Part shown: positions 1 through 10,699 of the stretch, piece after piece
Position numbering within the stretch: the stretch's first letter is position 1
How the letters are laid out: each line of letters opens with the position of its first letter
Assembly (NCBI GenBank): GCA_933228895.1
Contig: OW121846.1
Coordinates: 108,889,054-108,953,053, forward strand
Direction: 5' to 3'
Length of the DNA: 64,000 bases
DNA from: Platycnemis pennipes
Taxonomy: Eukaryota > Arthropoda > Insecta > Odonata > Platycnemididae
Made by a program: the position numbers and the translations under genes
Notes under the pieces: model-generated
The model's input: the letters and a program-made list of their open reading frames with translations, nothing else
Databases searched by the model: none
Told to the model about the DNA's origin: nothing

Positions 1-719
1 AAGGAATATGGTGTATCTGAATCTAGCAGTGACGAAAACTAAAAATGAGAACAGTTATGAAATGAATATTCATTAGTGATTTATGATTCTATTTCTGGGA
101 ATGTGTTTTTCTTTAGTTTTATAAAAATTATAATAGTTATTACATTGAGCTTTATTTTTTCTGTGTATTCCCAAGACCTTCCGGTGTTGTTAAATCGTCC
201 CAGTCCACAGCTACTACGCAGAGAGCAGACGAAACCACCGCTATCAGTTACGGATGGCATTCTGCTTTTATTTGTTGATATGCCAAAGGATTTCCGTAAT
301 AATAGAGATCCCGGGTTGAAATTGTATATATTTCTGCAATTATTTCAGTTGGATGTTATTTTAAACAGATGCCATTTTTATAGCTGGATAATGTGATCGT
401 ATGTAACTGTGATTACTGTGGGATGCCACGAGAAACAGATGCACAGTAAAAGAGGCCGTGCATCGATGCATGACACGATGATGACTGTGACGATATTAAC
501 ACGTAATTTAATCAATTAATGAGAAAGACATACACGTAATTTAGGCACAGCATTTCTATTAACGAGCGTGCATTCATGTTATGACAAAATGATGCAGACT
601 CAAGGGCAAAAGAAATTATTTTTTTGATAGAAATAATTTTTTTCCTCACGAGCTTGCCCGAAAATAGGGGTGCGCAGGATACACGAGGGCGCGGCTTGCA
701 CGAGTAAATATGGTAATTT
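1..719. other. No gene recognised; AT-rich repeat-derived DNA
   Basis: I see no conserved domain and no exon with splice sites here. The short open frames are low-complexity. If GBE1 continues to the left, this is part of its second intron. Confidence 0.5.
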
Positions 720-1440
720 GTGCATATTTTTCTACATTTTTTGTAAATATTGTAAGTGCCGATGTTATGCGAACAATTAAAATGTATCCTGTTCAATTTT
801 TTAAAATTTTATGATTCCTGAATTCACAGATACATGCAATTGTGAGTGAATGCATCGATAATTCTCGACAATAGTATTTCACAGGAGTTACCTCCTTTCG
901 CACTAGATCCTCCAGACGGCAGCACTAGTACGACTCACAATGTACGGCGCAACCATTGAGGTATACCTCAAAGGGTGCAACTGACAGAGGCATTTGCTTG
1001 CGTAAACAAATACTTGCTGCAGCTAATTTTCGAAACAACTGAATGTGAATATTAGGAATGGCTAGGAATAGGTAATTATGCAAGAAATATTTTCGACCAC
1101 CGAAAAATGCAGTATTTCGGCGAATCATTAGGACAACTTTCCTAACCAATGGACGTAACAGTAATACTCCAAGACTTCAGCAAAGCGTAAATTATTGTTT
1201 TGGAAGATTTAATTCATAAAAGTATCGATGGATATGCAATTGTGCACAAAAAAGGCTCTTCTACCTGTTTCTAATAGAATGGTAACGAAAGAAAAACGGA
1301 AATTAAGAAGAACTGTGGGAATTGAGAGGCTTAATCCAGAACCTTTGGCTATAACGAGCGCTCACTATAGCGAGTGATTTCCCAGCCATTGTGAGCACTT
1401 GTTATACCGAACTTCCACTGTATTTTGTAACATTTGAGTA
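720..1440 (+). repeat. Interspersed repeat family A, copy 1
   Basis: About 0.7 kb matches, at many consecutive positions, the stretches at 8430-9185 (opposite orientation) and 28930-29660 (same orientation). Shared landmarks are a segment containing GGCAGCACTAGTA, a stretch ending AACTTTCCTAACCAATGGACGTA, and a terminal block rich in CGAG/CTCG around ACTATAGCGAG. No coding capacity is evident. The terminal block resembles non-autonomous pogo/Tigger-type elements, but I do not see both ends clearly. Confidence 0.75.
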
Positions 1441-1566
1441 AGAACTCCTGGAACGCTATTCAAAAGCCATTCGATGATGGTAATCTGAATTCATTCTGGT
1501 AATCAACAGCGATCAGCCTTCGTAAGTCAAGCTTCTTGCAAAGGAGAAGTCTTATAGGTTTTCCCA

Positions 1567-1632
1567 GCTACATAACACTCCTCTCTTCAGATGATGTGAT
1601 CTGTGCTACATAACACTCCTCTCTTCAGATGA
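1567..1632. repeat. Direct repeat, two 28-bp units 38 bp apart
   Basis: The unit beginning GCTACATAACACTCCTCTCT and continuing TCAGATGA occurs exactly at 1567-1594 and 1605-1632. This is a local duplication of unknown role. Confidence 0.8.
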
Positions 1633-2409
1633 GAGTTGTATAGCACAGCATCATCAGAAAAGGGATATAAGTGGCTGTTGAGCACTTCGCAGATACCCTA
1701 CTAGTGGAAATAATTTTTCCATCCCCTTCGGAGCCAAAACACAAAGGGCATTCAAAGAACTGGTAAAGTGGTGACCATTTCCTTTTTTTGGACAGAAAAC
1801 GGTAGTTATAACCACTGAAATATTTAAACTAACATGGGCATGTGTTTCTTTTTCTGTGTTCTGAGTTTCCTTCCACTTTGCTGAGGCCCTACTCCGAAAT
1901 AATGCTGAAACAGGAGATTGGTCTGGAATACATAAACTTGTTCACCCCAGGAATCATCCCCGACACATTTTATGAACCCACCACTCCATCCATGACCCCG
2001 AGGGCCTTCACCCTCCAAGGTCAAGTCTGTCCCTTTCAGGGCCCAAACACAATGGGTATTACTTACGGAAACGCAAAGCATTGCAGTTTTTTCCTCACTT
2101 TGGACAGACAAAGGTGGTGGCAACTACTGAAATAAACAAGCAAACATGTGTGCGTGGGTCTTTTAACCGTTTCAAGCTTCCCTACCTCGCTATCATGAAA
2201 AATTGTATACCATTTCTTTCCGTAGTACCCCCAGTTGTTGTTAACATATTTTCAGTATTATCTGCAAACTAAACTCAAAGGCATAAATCTGATAATTTTC
2301 GTCCATAAATATGCCTGCCCACACCTTACTCTGGCTCCCATGAATGCACACCACAAAAGCCTTCACCACTCCATGATTACGGTACAGTCAGGGTGGCCCA
2401 GCAGGCATA

Positions 2410-2510
2410 AGGGTTGAGTGAAAGGTAGGGGTCAAGGTCAAAGTGAGTAAAGTGAGGAGGTGGTCTCAGCTGGTAGCTCGGCATGTGCGTGACGTCACTG
2501 AAGTCCCATT
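2410..2510 (+). repeat. Inverted-repeat arm paired with 5770-5875
   Basis: The text around GTGGTCTCAGCTG and TGACGTCAC here recurs in reverse complement at 5770-5875. The match is interrupted but long. It may be two opposed copies of one repeat, or the ends of a decayed composite element carrying the LINE and THAP relics between them. Confidence 0.5.
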
Positions 2511-3141
2511 TCCCAACCACGCACGAGCAGAACACGAAAAGAAGGGAATTTTCACGCTCGGTGAATGCTTTATTTTGGCACAACTCGCTTCAGTGTGTCG
2601 CATTACCAATAAAGAATTTTAATATAAATATGTTAATTTCCTTGAGAAGTCGAAGAACTGGCTACTCAAAGAAGAAGCGGAAATTACTAAAAGTAATACG
2701 AAGAGTTGCTTTAGGGTAGGCAAAGAATCGACGAAGCCTCGATGTAGTTCGTTTTATAAAAGTATTAGTAAAGCCCGATAAATGTTATGCGTCGTGGTCA
2801 TTAACCGAAGATTAGCTGGATGGATTCCTCGGCTGAATTTAGTTATGATAATTCGAAGGAAGCCTACCTTCCTCCATTATTAGCCAGAACACTTGGGTAG
2901 GTACCGGAAGGGTTGTTTACCTAAAAAAATATCTGGATCAGTTAAAAAATAATAGGGCTCTAGGTTAAATTTTAATACAGTACTAAAAATCAATATTATC
3001 AACTATTAACAAAAGATTTGGTTTTAAATAAACGTTTTGTTAGTTTGTCTATTTACATTGAAGGTCGTAGAGTAAAACGAAGAATGATTCTAAATAGATG
3101 CATAGATTTTAAGAAAAATTAGTTAACAGCCCTTTGCGAAA

Positions 3142-3260
3142 AAACTGTTAGATTTCAACAGTTATGTTGACTGTTGAAATTCAACAGTTACTGTTGGACT
3201 TCAACAGTTAACTGTTGAAATTTAACAGTTACTGTTTAAATCCAACAGTTTTCTGTTAAC
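3142..3260. repeat. AACAGTT/AACTGTT array
   Basis: Roughly eleven copies of AACAGTT or its complement AACTGTT lie in about 115 bp, in alternating orientation, so the strand folds on itself repeatedly. The same motif reappears at 4912-4945, on the far side of the LINE cluster at 3310-4850. Confidence 0.8.
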
Positions 3261-3309
3261 TCTCGCAATTTGAATATCACTGCTAAATTTCAATACATCT
3301 AAATCCACG

Positions 3310-4625
3310 TAATACCCTGCGAGCCACCTGGAGGGTGTGTGGCAGGGGGTGAAGATCACCAAACATGGACTACTGACATGCAAGCAAGCAACTATAGTGT
3401 CTCATGCAACTAGATTGTTAGTATCTATAGTGTTTAAGGGGTTAATACCTGCATCATGCACTACACACTACTCTAAAATATTTCCCCTACCTACCCCTTT
3501 GCTATGCTGCCTATTCTGTTCTCTTATAGTACAGGGGAAAAATACCATTTTGAATCTATCGGTACGACAATCTATCTCTCTAATCTTATTTATCTGGTCG
3601 AATCTAGCATAATACGCTGGTGTTTTTAACATGTGCGTAACATCTTCAGTAAAGCTATCCCATAGAAATTTCTCTACAGGATTTAATCTGTACTTTAACC
3701 TAGGCTCTGATAATGATTCCCACCCTAATTCTTTTATTAGGTAATTCTGAAACGCTACTCAACCTATCGTAACACCTTTTAACGAACCTATATCTATATC
3801 TACGACATACCCTGCAAGCCACCTCGAGGGTGTGTGGCAGAGGGTGCATCCAAACCAGGAACAATGACAACCTAGCTGCTCTACGCTGCACACTGTCTAG
3901 TTCTCTGATCAAACCTAATTCATTAGGATCCCATACACTGGCAGCATACTCAAGGTGGGGCCTAACTAGTGAAAAGTAACATCCCCCTTTATCTTCTCAT
4001 CATATTTCCCAAGTACTCTTTTTATAAATCCTAGCTTTCTCTTCGCTCGGCCGTATATTTCCCTTATGTGTCTTCCCCACGATAAATCTTTAGTGATTGT
4101 TACACCTAAATATCTTATGGTTTCAACGTTTTCGATCTTCTAATTTCATAGGTACGCTCTATCGAATTATTCCTCCTCCAAAAATTGATGGGTACACACT
4201 TTTTAAGGTTAAGTTCTAACTGCCATTTGTCGCACCACTCTTGAATTGCATCTAAATCCTTGCTAAGCAATTTCCTGTCTTCTTCTTTTGATATACCCCT
4301 ATACACTACCGCATCGTCTGCAAAAAGTCTAAGCTTACTACTAACTACGGTACTCAAATCGTTTATGTATAAAAGAAATAGAAGCGGACCTACTACGCTA
4401 CCCTGGGGAACTCCCGATGTGACTTTGATTGTGTCCAACATGATACCATCTATGACAACCCTCTGCTCTCGCCCACTTAAGAATTCTTTTACCCAGCATA
4501 CAACGTCTTTATTTATACCAAAACTCTCTAACTTCGAGATTAATTTATCATGAGGAACTTTATCGAATGCCTTTTTAAAATCTAAAATTATCGCATCAAC
4601 TTCAGTACTGTTTTCGCCATACACG
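3310..4625 (-). mobile_element. Jockey/CR1-like non-LTR retrotransposon, 5' truncated
   Basis: The minus strand carries the 3' half of a LINE: a reverse transcriptase core (4624->4115), a C-terminal segment containing RELDSVQRRAARLS near 3900, then a non-coding tail at 3310-3700. The element is truncated at its 5' end and has frameshifts in the C-terminal part. A tail-like stretch (GTGTGTGGCAG) occurs both at about 3335 and, unexpectedly, inside the coding part at about 3805-3850. A more decayed relative lies at 55030-56300. Confidence 0.85.
4115..4624 (-). pseudogene. LINE reverse transcriptase fragment
   Basis: About 169 codons of reverse transcriptase palm are open. Visible motifs are FKKAFDKVPH (motif A, with the first catalytic Asp in the preceding LDFKKAFD), GVPQGSVVGPLLFLLYIND (motif B), FADDAVVY (motif C, catalytic Asp pair) and EWCDKWQLELNLKKC (motifs D/E). 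This order is typical of jockey/CR1/I-type LINE polymerases, which copy their RNA onto nicked chromosomal DNA. The endonuclease and the N-terminal fingers are missing, and the frame breaks after NLKKC, so it is not functional. The clade assignment rests on motif style only. Confidence 0.9.
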
Positions 4626-4739
4626 CATGCTGGTATAAGAACTTAAAGTTAATCCAACTAACAGCATGTTTTTGCATGTATGCTTTGCTATTTTTATCTT
4701 TTTTTAAATAGTGTAGTTTTGAACAGTACCTATATAAAT

Positions 4740-4850
4740 ACTAATCCTTTTTTATGCTTGATATATAGTGCATGTTTGGTGAGAATTCACCCCGTGCCAC
4801 ACATCTTTATGGTGGCTTGCAGGGTAATATGTAGATGCTAACTTCGCGAG
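4740..4850 (+). mobile_element. LINE 3' tail in opposite orientation
   Basis: The text around GAATTCACCCCGTGCCACAC, then GGTGGCTTGCAGGGTAATAT, is the same 3' tail type as the reverse complement of 3310-3370, but lies on the plus strand. This suggests a second, head-on copy, or a rearrangement at insertion. Confidence 0.65.
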
Positions 4851-5369
4851 TAACTTACAGCGGGGAACCTAGTCAAATGCTTTTTTAAAATCAAGAAACG
4901 GATTTTAATGTTTGACAGTTGAAATCCAACAGTCAACAGTTAATTGCTATTGATGTTGAAGGACATAATCGACAGTTTGTCGGAATATCAGTGGTTTATA
5001 CACTCAGGACTTCAGGAGATATTTTGTAATCATCCTGCTCAAATTAATCCTCCCACCTGGCCATAGTTTGTCTCAGGATTTGCCTCGATGGGTCCATGAG
5101 GCACACCTTGTATTGGCCTTTTTTTTCTTAGAATGTGGCGTCAATTCCTCATCTGCCATCCCAGGTAAAAATATATAGTTTGTTATAATCAGATGTTGGT
5201 CTATTGGCTTCAAAGGTCAATTGCTGGACTGTAAGTCTGTAACAGGACTGGACTTGTCTGGATTGCTATAAAGAAAAGGGAAATTATCTGGAAACTGAAC
5301 TGGATTCTGGCCCATAACTACACTGCAATATCTTTTGGTCTGTTAACTAGTCTTTATTTTTTCTTGAGG

Positions 5370-5640
5370 TATAGTGTAATATTCGGCGGTCTGTAACTGT
5401 ACTGTAGTTTTTGACGGTCTGTATATAGAGCAAATATACGTATTACTTGGATTCCAATCACCTTTCCTTTTACACGCTTCAATCCAAATTTTTCTCAGGC
5501 GTGGATCAGATGGGAATCCGAAGTAGGAAACACTCAAGAACATTGTATAATACAGTGTTCTTGGAAACACTACTGCTCCCATCAAAACCTTTCGTTTTAT
5601 AAAAGCTGTTGGAACAGACATCTACACCACACCTATTTCC
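5370..5640 (-). pseudogene. THAP-domain relic
   Basis: Minus-strand reading from about 5640 gives MPGNRCGVDVCSNSFYK and, after a frame change, YFGFPSDPRLRKIWIEACKR and NPSNTYICSIYR. The spacing Cys-x4-Cys, then F-P-x-D-P-x-L-x3-W-x2-A-C, then I-C-S is that of a THAP zinc finger, a DNA-binding domain found in P-element-type transposases and in host proteins. The last zinc ligand is altered (ICSIYR where ICSxHF is usual). About 57 bp containing a hairpin (5532-5561) interrupt the domain between the Cys pair and the FP motif. No transposase body follows. I call it a broken transposon fragment. Confidence 0.65.
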
Positions 5641-5769
5641 AGGCATTGCTTTCGGAAGATACCACCACCACACTCTCCAATGACGTGGAGGACAAAATTT
5701 TTTCGTTGTATTCACACGAGGCATGGTCACACTCAAGTTGCAAACTGCCGGGGCCCAGTGGAAGGCAAC

Positions 5770-5875
5770 GGCTCGGGTGGGTTTCGGGAATTCTGTGACG
5801 TCACGCGACTCGTCGGCCATTAACGCCCTGTTCAGCTGAGACCACCTTCTCCTTTTACTCACCTTGGGTCAAGGT
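5770..5875 (-). repeat. Inverted-repeat arm paired with 2410-2510
   Basis: This is the reverse-complement partner of 2410-2510, sharing CAGCTGAGACCACC and TGACGTCA landmarks. Confidence 0.5.
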
Positions 5876-7379
5876 AGGTTGGAAAGGTGCCTAAGGCTAG
5901 AGATTGACAAAAAGGTCTTGCGAAGAAAGAAGACGGGAAGGAAAGGTGAAAGGTAGGAAGAGAATGGTATTTCTGGTGATTTATAGCCATATGACAATGT
6001 TCTAATATGAGGCGATAGTGTTGGGTATAATAAGGGGACAACGATTGGCTTGCGTAACATGCTGGTATCAGGGTTTTCCACCTCTCCGACTTTCTGTTTC
6101 GACCTGCCATTGGACAAGTTTCAGCCTTTAGCTCATCCTGTGGCACTGCCTTCAGTCTTTGGTCGTCAGCCATCACGTCAAGCAAGACTGCGTAAGCACG
6201 TGCTTGAACTTCCATCCTTTTCCCCTCGCCCTTAGTTTATGCCTAAGTGACCTTAACAACGCGGATGGTGCGGTAGCCGATCCTTAGCTGACACGCCATC
6301 AAATTTGCTCATCTGAGGTAATTTCATTGGGTTGACAGATTCAAGTTAAATTTGGAGACATATGCAGCTATCAGACGCGATCACGAGGAAAATAAAAACA
6401 AAATGAATATTTTCGGCATATTATGAATGTTTCCAGCAATATCATAATGTGTACTTTACAGGTCACCATAATTTTCACCGTAGATTTACCAGCCTGCTCT
6501 CAGCTCATTTCCCCAAGACTTTGCTACGATGATAAACTGCTGCATTATCATCCTTCCCCACTGGAAGTCCCTTATCAGTTACGACCATTAAAAAAAGTAC
6601 CACACATCACTCATCGCTTTCCCACACCCTAATTTTCCAAGTGGCTTTCATAGAGGAGGGGATTGGAAGAGGGTAGAGAAGGGTAGGAATCAAGTATCAC
6701 GTCAAAATCGGCGATGAACCCAGAATCCCTTAGCACTACAGTTGTCTAACCAGAGCCTGGAAGGAGGGGAGGCGAGGAAGGTCGTCCTCTCTCAAGAGCC
6801 ATAGTCATGAAAACCTACACAATGCATCTTCAAGGGACTGCCTCCGAGCAGCAATGGAAAGGAAGGCTGCTTTTTCAGGAGGCTGCACTCCTTAGAGCTG
6901 ACTAATTTTGAAGAGGACACCCTTGAGGCCCTCCCAATCAATGCAAAAATCCCTGCCCAGGTCATTGAAGAAGGGTCTCATCCCAAATCGTTGAAAGGGT
7001 AGAAGGGCCGTGGAGGACCGCGCCCCGGTCTTGCGGGTTCCACAAGAGCCAGGTCTGGGCATTGAATGGGACAGAGCTGCACTGTTGTCAGATCTCCTTC
7101 AAATTGGGACTTAGAAAATTTTTTTAAAGAATTTTTAAGATTTTTTTTAAAGAAAAGATTTTTAAGTGGACGACAGTGGACCTACAATGTTTGTAGGTTC
7201 TAGGCCTTTTATTACTTGTGGTATCTCAATAGTACCCAACACTAATCTGTGAATAGGACAGATATTGACCATCGTACTTCAAAAATCTATAATTGCCAAT
7301 AATCTGCATTATTGGCATTTTGTGTTCTGTGTTTTAATGTGTTACAAGATTTGATTTGTGTATGATTTGTTATAGATAA
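5876..7379. other. Gene-free stretch
   Basis: No domain is recognised in any frame. 6640-7060 is richer in GGA/AGG than its surroundings and may be an uncharacterised repeat. 7110-7160 is a T/A-rich run. Confidence 0.4.
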
Positions 7380-7600
7380 TAAGTTCTACTATTTTATGAG
7401 AAAAACTTAACTTTGTATTTTTCACACTTTTATTGAGAAACCCTACTGGTTACGACACACCCTTGACAATGACACGGGAGTAGGACGGGTAGGGTTTCTC
7501 GATAGAGTTTCTCAATAAAATTGTGAAAAATACAAAGTTTTTCTTACACTATGTCAATTTTTCATAAAGTATCGCCTTATTCTATTTAAGTTCTACTATT
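7380..7600. mobile_element. Hairpin MITE with 14-bp flanking direct repeats
   Basis: TAAGTTCTACTATT occurs at 7380-7393 and 7587-7600. Between them are two long inverted arms: the left contains TTTGTATTTTTCAC and TTTTATTGAGAAACC, and the right is their near-exact reverse complement. A GC-rich loop lies at about 7440-7490. The structure fits a foldback/MITE element. The 14-bp direct repeat is unusually long for a target duplication and may include element sequence. Confidence 0.75.
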
Positions 7601-7974
7601 GATATTATTACAAACATGAGTTGTGTCTAGCATGTCCTATGTCTAAGGATGAAATGTTAATACATGTGCTTGCAACATTATAGTAATGGGATATTTTTTA
7701 TTCTTACAGATGCTCTAAGGCATTGCAAGTGGGAAGGTGGGTCTTCTTAAGACTTGGAAAATAAGGAAATGGATCAGCTACTTGATGCCCTATGTGGCTT
7801 GAAACAGTGATTTCACTGTAATATGAGAGTGCAAATTTATGTCCATTTTATTCTGATATTTGGAGATATTTTAGTGGCCAATAAAATGTTATTGTTGGCA
7901 ATGAAATGGCTGTATTCATTTCAAGATCAGTAGAATGTTTATAAGTATTCACTTAACCTAAAATTGACATTACG

Positions 7975-8100
7975 GAATTCCCTGTGCCAATTCCCAATAG
8001 GGGATTTCCATGCAGGGAATTCTCATCATGGATTTTTCCCTGCAGGGTAATTCCATGTGCCAATTCATAGTTGAGGATTTCCCTGCAGGGATTTTCAACA
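7975..8100. repeat. CCCTGCAGGG palindrome cluster
   Basis: The perfect palindrome CCCTGCAGGG occurs at 8038-8047 and 8081-8090. Related text (GGAATTCCCTG, CATGCAGGGAATTC) lies just upstream at 7975-8020. It looks like a small degenerate repeat array. Confidence 0.6.
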
Positions 8101-8109
8101 GGGGTGTGT

Positions 8110-9185
8110 CATAAACATGCAGATAAAGTAAGTAGGAATGAGACACATGAAATTAAGTCAGATATATTAGGCTTGTACCGATACCACTTTTTCAGATACC
8201 AAACCAATACCTCGATACCAGAGTCTGATGCCGATAGTATTGCCGATACCTCAGTTATTTTTTTTTTATTTGATAAAGTGCTTTCCTTCTCGTGAAGTCA
8301 ATTCAGTAATAAAAAGTGTTATAAAGGAGTTCCTAATTATTGAGAGAAATGACAGTATTGAGAGAAATGACAGTATTGAGACAACTCTTTTATTTTGCTA
8401 CTCATACAATTATCACTGGAATTAGATTTCAGACTCTAAGCCCTCTTGCATTTGTAAATACGGTAGGAGCTCAGTATAACGAGTGCTCACAATGGCTGGA
8501 AAAATCACTCGCTATAGCGAGCGCTCATTATATCCGAAGGTGATGTATGCAGCCTCCCAATTCCCACAGTTGTTCTTACTTTCCATTTTTCTTTCATTAC
8601 CATTCTATTAGAAACAGGTGGAAGGGCTATTTTCGTGCACAATTGCATATTTATCAATGATTTTGTAAATTAAATCTTCTGAAACAATAATTTACGCTTA
8701 GCTGAAGTATTCGACTGTTAACCAGTATGTCCATTGGTTAGGAAAGTTGCCGTAATGATTCGCAGAAATACAGCATTTTTCGGTAGTCGAAAATATTTCT
8801 TACATAATTACCTCTTCCAAGGCGATCCTAAAATTCACATTCAGTTTTCTCTTGAAAATTAGTTGCAGCAAGTATTTATTTACGCAGCAAATGCCTCTGT
8901 CGGTTGCTCTGCACATCATGTGTCATACTAGTGCTGCCATCTAGAAGATTTAGACCCAACGGAGGTAGCTACCATGAAATACTATTGCCAAGAATTATAA
9001 ATGCATTCACTCAAACTTGTATGTATCCATAAAGTCAGGAATCATAAAATAAAAACTTGGTGAATGGGATAAATTTTAATTCTTCATATAACATTGGCCC
9101 TGGCAATATTTACGAAAACATTGAAAAATATGCACAATTTAATAAATGCACCAGAAAACATAAATATTCCCATTAATTCTGCTCA
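8110..9185 (-). repeat. Interspersed repeat family A, copy 2 (inverted)
   Basis: This is the reverse complement of 28930-29960 over about 1 kb, including the GGCAGCACTAGTA-type core, the CTATAGCGAG block at about 8510 and a GATACC-rich end at 8170-8245. A 17-bp unit (GAGAAATGACAGTATT) is duplicated in tandem at 8339-8375; the 29.7 kb copy lacks this duplication. Confidence 0.8.
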
Positions 9186-10019
9186 TAGGAAAAATTAATC
9201 GAAACCAGGATATATGAATCATAAAATTATAAGGAAATAAACAATTCTTTGTCAACGGAAAACTGACGACTTCATCGTGAGAATAAATAGCATAACAAAA
9301 CAAACATCGGAACCTTAGATCGCACATACATAGGCTTCAAATTAACAGCACAGTACTTTCAACTTGTATTCCCAGCTGAAAAATGATTCAAGCATACTCC
9401 TTATAATTTCAAGAGTCTGAGATGAAAGTCAATTGCTTATTTCGCGAAAAAGTGTAGAATAGATGCATCAAATGAAGATGCAATATCTTTTCAAAAAATT
9501 ATCAAAAGCATTAGTAGATATGCTAAAAATAAACAGTATCATTTATTATATCAGTACACAAAATATGAATGTGCTAGAAAAATTTTCAATTCCTTGAAAA
9601 GCATCTCAAAACATAGCGTGACACAACCGTGCTAACACTTAGGACAGCGCCATGGGTAGTTTAAAGGGGTCGGTGCCCTGCACGTAGGACGGCGTTGAAG
9701 AGTTAAATGTTCACAACTGTTATCCCTCATAAATTTTAATTGCCCAATAGTTTCCACTAGAAACCCTGATCTTTTTAACATACCCTACCTACTAAGAAAT
9801 TATACTTATTTTTCACCCCTATATCGAATAATGGGATAGACTAATGAGTTCTGTGCTAACATTGATTATTTCAATACATCTGTTTTCACGTTTAAAAATC
9901 ATGTAAGGTCCAATGTTAAATAATATTGTTTTAGTTATTTATATAAAAAAGGTATTTTTTCATTTTTACACTGTACTTGGTACAAAATAGGTTTATTTTC
10001 ATTTTTACACTTTATTAGT
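9186..10019. other. Gene-free AT-rich stretch
   Basis: I see no domain, exon or strong repeat here. Confidence 0.4.
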
Positions 10020-10301
10020 GTGTTAGACTGTTGTCTCTGATCCTCGTCTCACTTCTTTGTATGGTATTATTACCTGAAATTTCTATTATAATGAAAATGT
10101 ACTCCATTCCTATTGTGTTTATTTATGTGTTCCTAAATTTCATTTTTACAATGCATTATTGTGTTAGACTGTTGTCTCTGATTCTTGTCTCAATTCTTTG
10201 TATGGTATTATTACCTGAAATTTCTATTATAATGAAAATGTATTCCATACCTATTGTGTTTATTTTTGTGTGTTTCTGTATTTTAATATGACAGCTTACT
10301 G
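10020..10301 (+). repeat. Tandem duplication, 141-bp unit, two copies
   Basis: Two nearly identical units begin GTGTTAGACTGTTGTCTCTG at 10020 and 10161. They share ATGGTATTATTACCTGAAAT and end near TGTGTTTATTT. They are followed by a LINE-like tail, so they may be duplicated 3' UTR units. Confidence 0.85.
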
Positions 10302-10309
10302 TGATTTTT

Positions 10310-10375
10310 GTACCTTAACATGCAAAAGGGCTTTGCCCGTAAATAAAATTATTATTATAATTATTATATTGTTAC
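10310..10375 (+). mobile_element. LINE-like 3' end with ATT microsatellite tail
   Basis: GCCCGTAAATAAA is followed by (ATT)n from about 10348. A polyadenylation-like AATAAA leading directly into a simple repeat is typical of non-LTR retrotransposon 3' ends. Confidence 0.55.
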
Positions 10376-10699
10376 AAGTAGTAACTTCCACCTCTGAGTC
10401 TCCAGCTAGCATCAGGTTTCATTGCCGTCATAATTGCCGGAGACTCGAGTGGGGTTGCACCTATGGGATGCCACGTCCACCAGCGTCGGATAGGTGGCTA
10501 CCCAGCATTAGGGTCATGAGCACGAAGCAGGTGGAGAGACCCGAGAAAGACAGCCTTCTGCAAGTGCATCCACTCGCACCCTGCACGCCAGAATGCACTT
10601 GAGATTTTCGACCAGTGAGCCCTTGACACCACCAAGGATGCCCACAATGAGGACTACCAGTTTCACAGAGTAGCCCGCGTACATTTGCCGGAGTTCACA

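Larger units (their letters stand above)
1441..3130. other. Gene-free stretch with minor repeats
   Basis: No gene is supported. Blocks near 1730-1840 and 2020-2150 resemble each other loosely (GGxAxxxACTACTGAAATA-like text), suggesting an old tandem duplication. 2410-2510 has an inverted partner at 5770-5875. Confidence 0.4.

Noticed and set aside
3142..3260. CRISPR-like or regulatory array of AACAGTT
   Set aside because: Eukaryotic context, variable spacing and alternating orientation; a simple degenerate repeat.
5506..5862. 118-aa ORF on the minus strand
   Set aside because: Only RCGVDVCSNSFYK belongs to the THAP relic; the rest is repeat-derived or out of frame.
10031..10291. 86-aa hydrophobic ORF with internal duplication
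   Set aside because: The duplication is of DNA (141 bp, two units) and extends beyond the ORF; likely LINE UTR.
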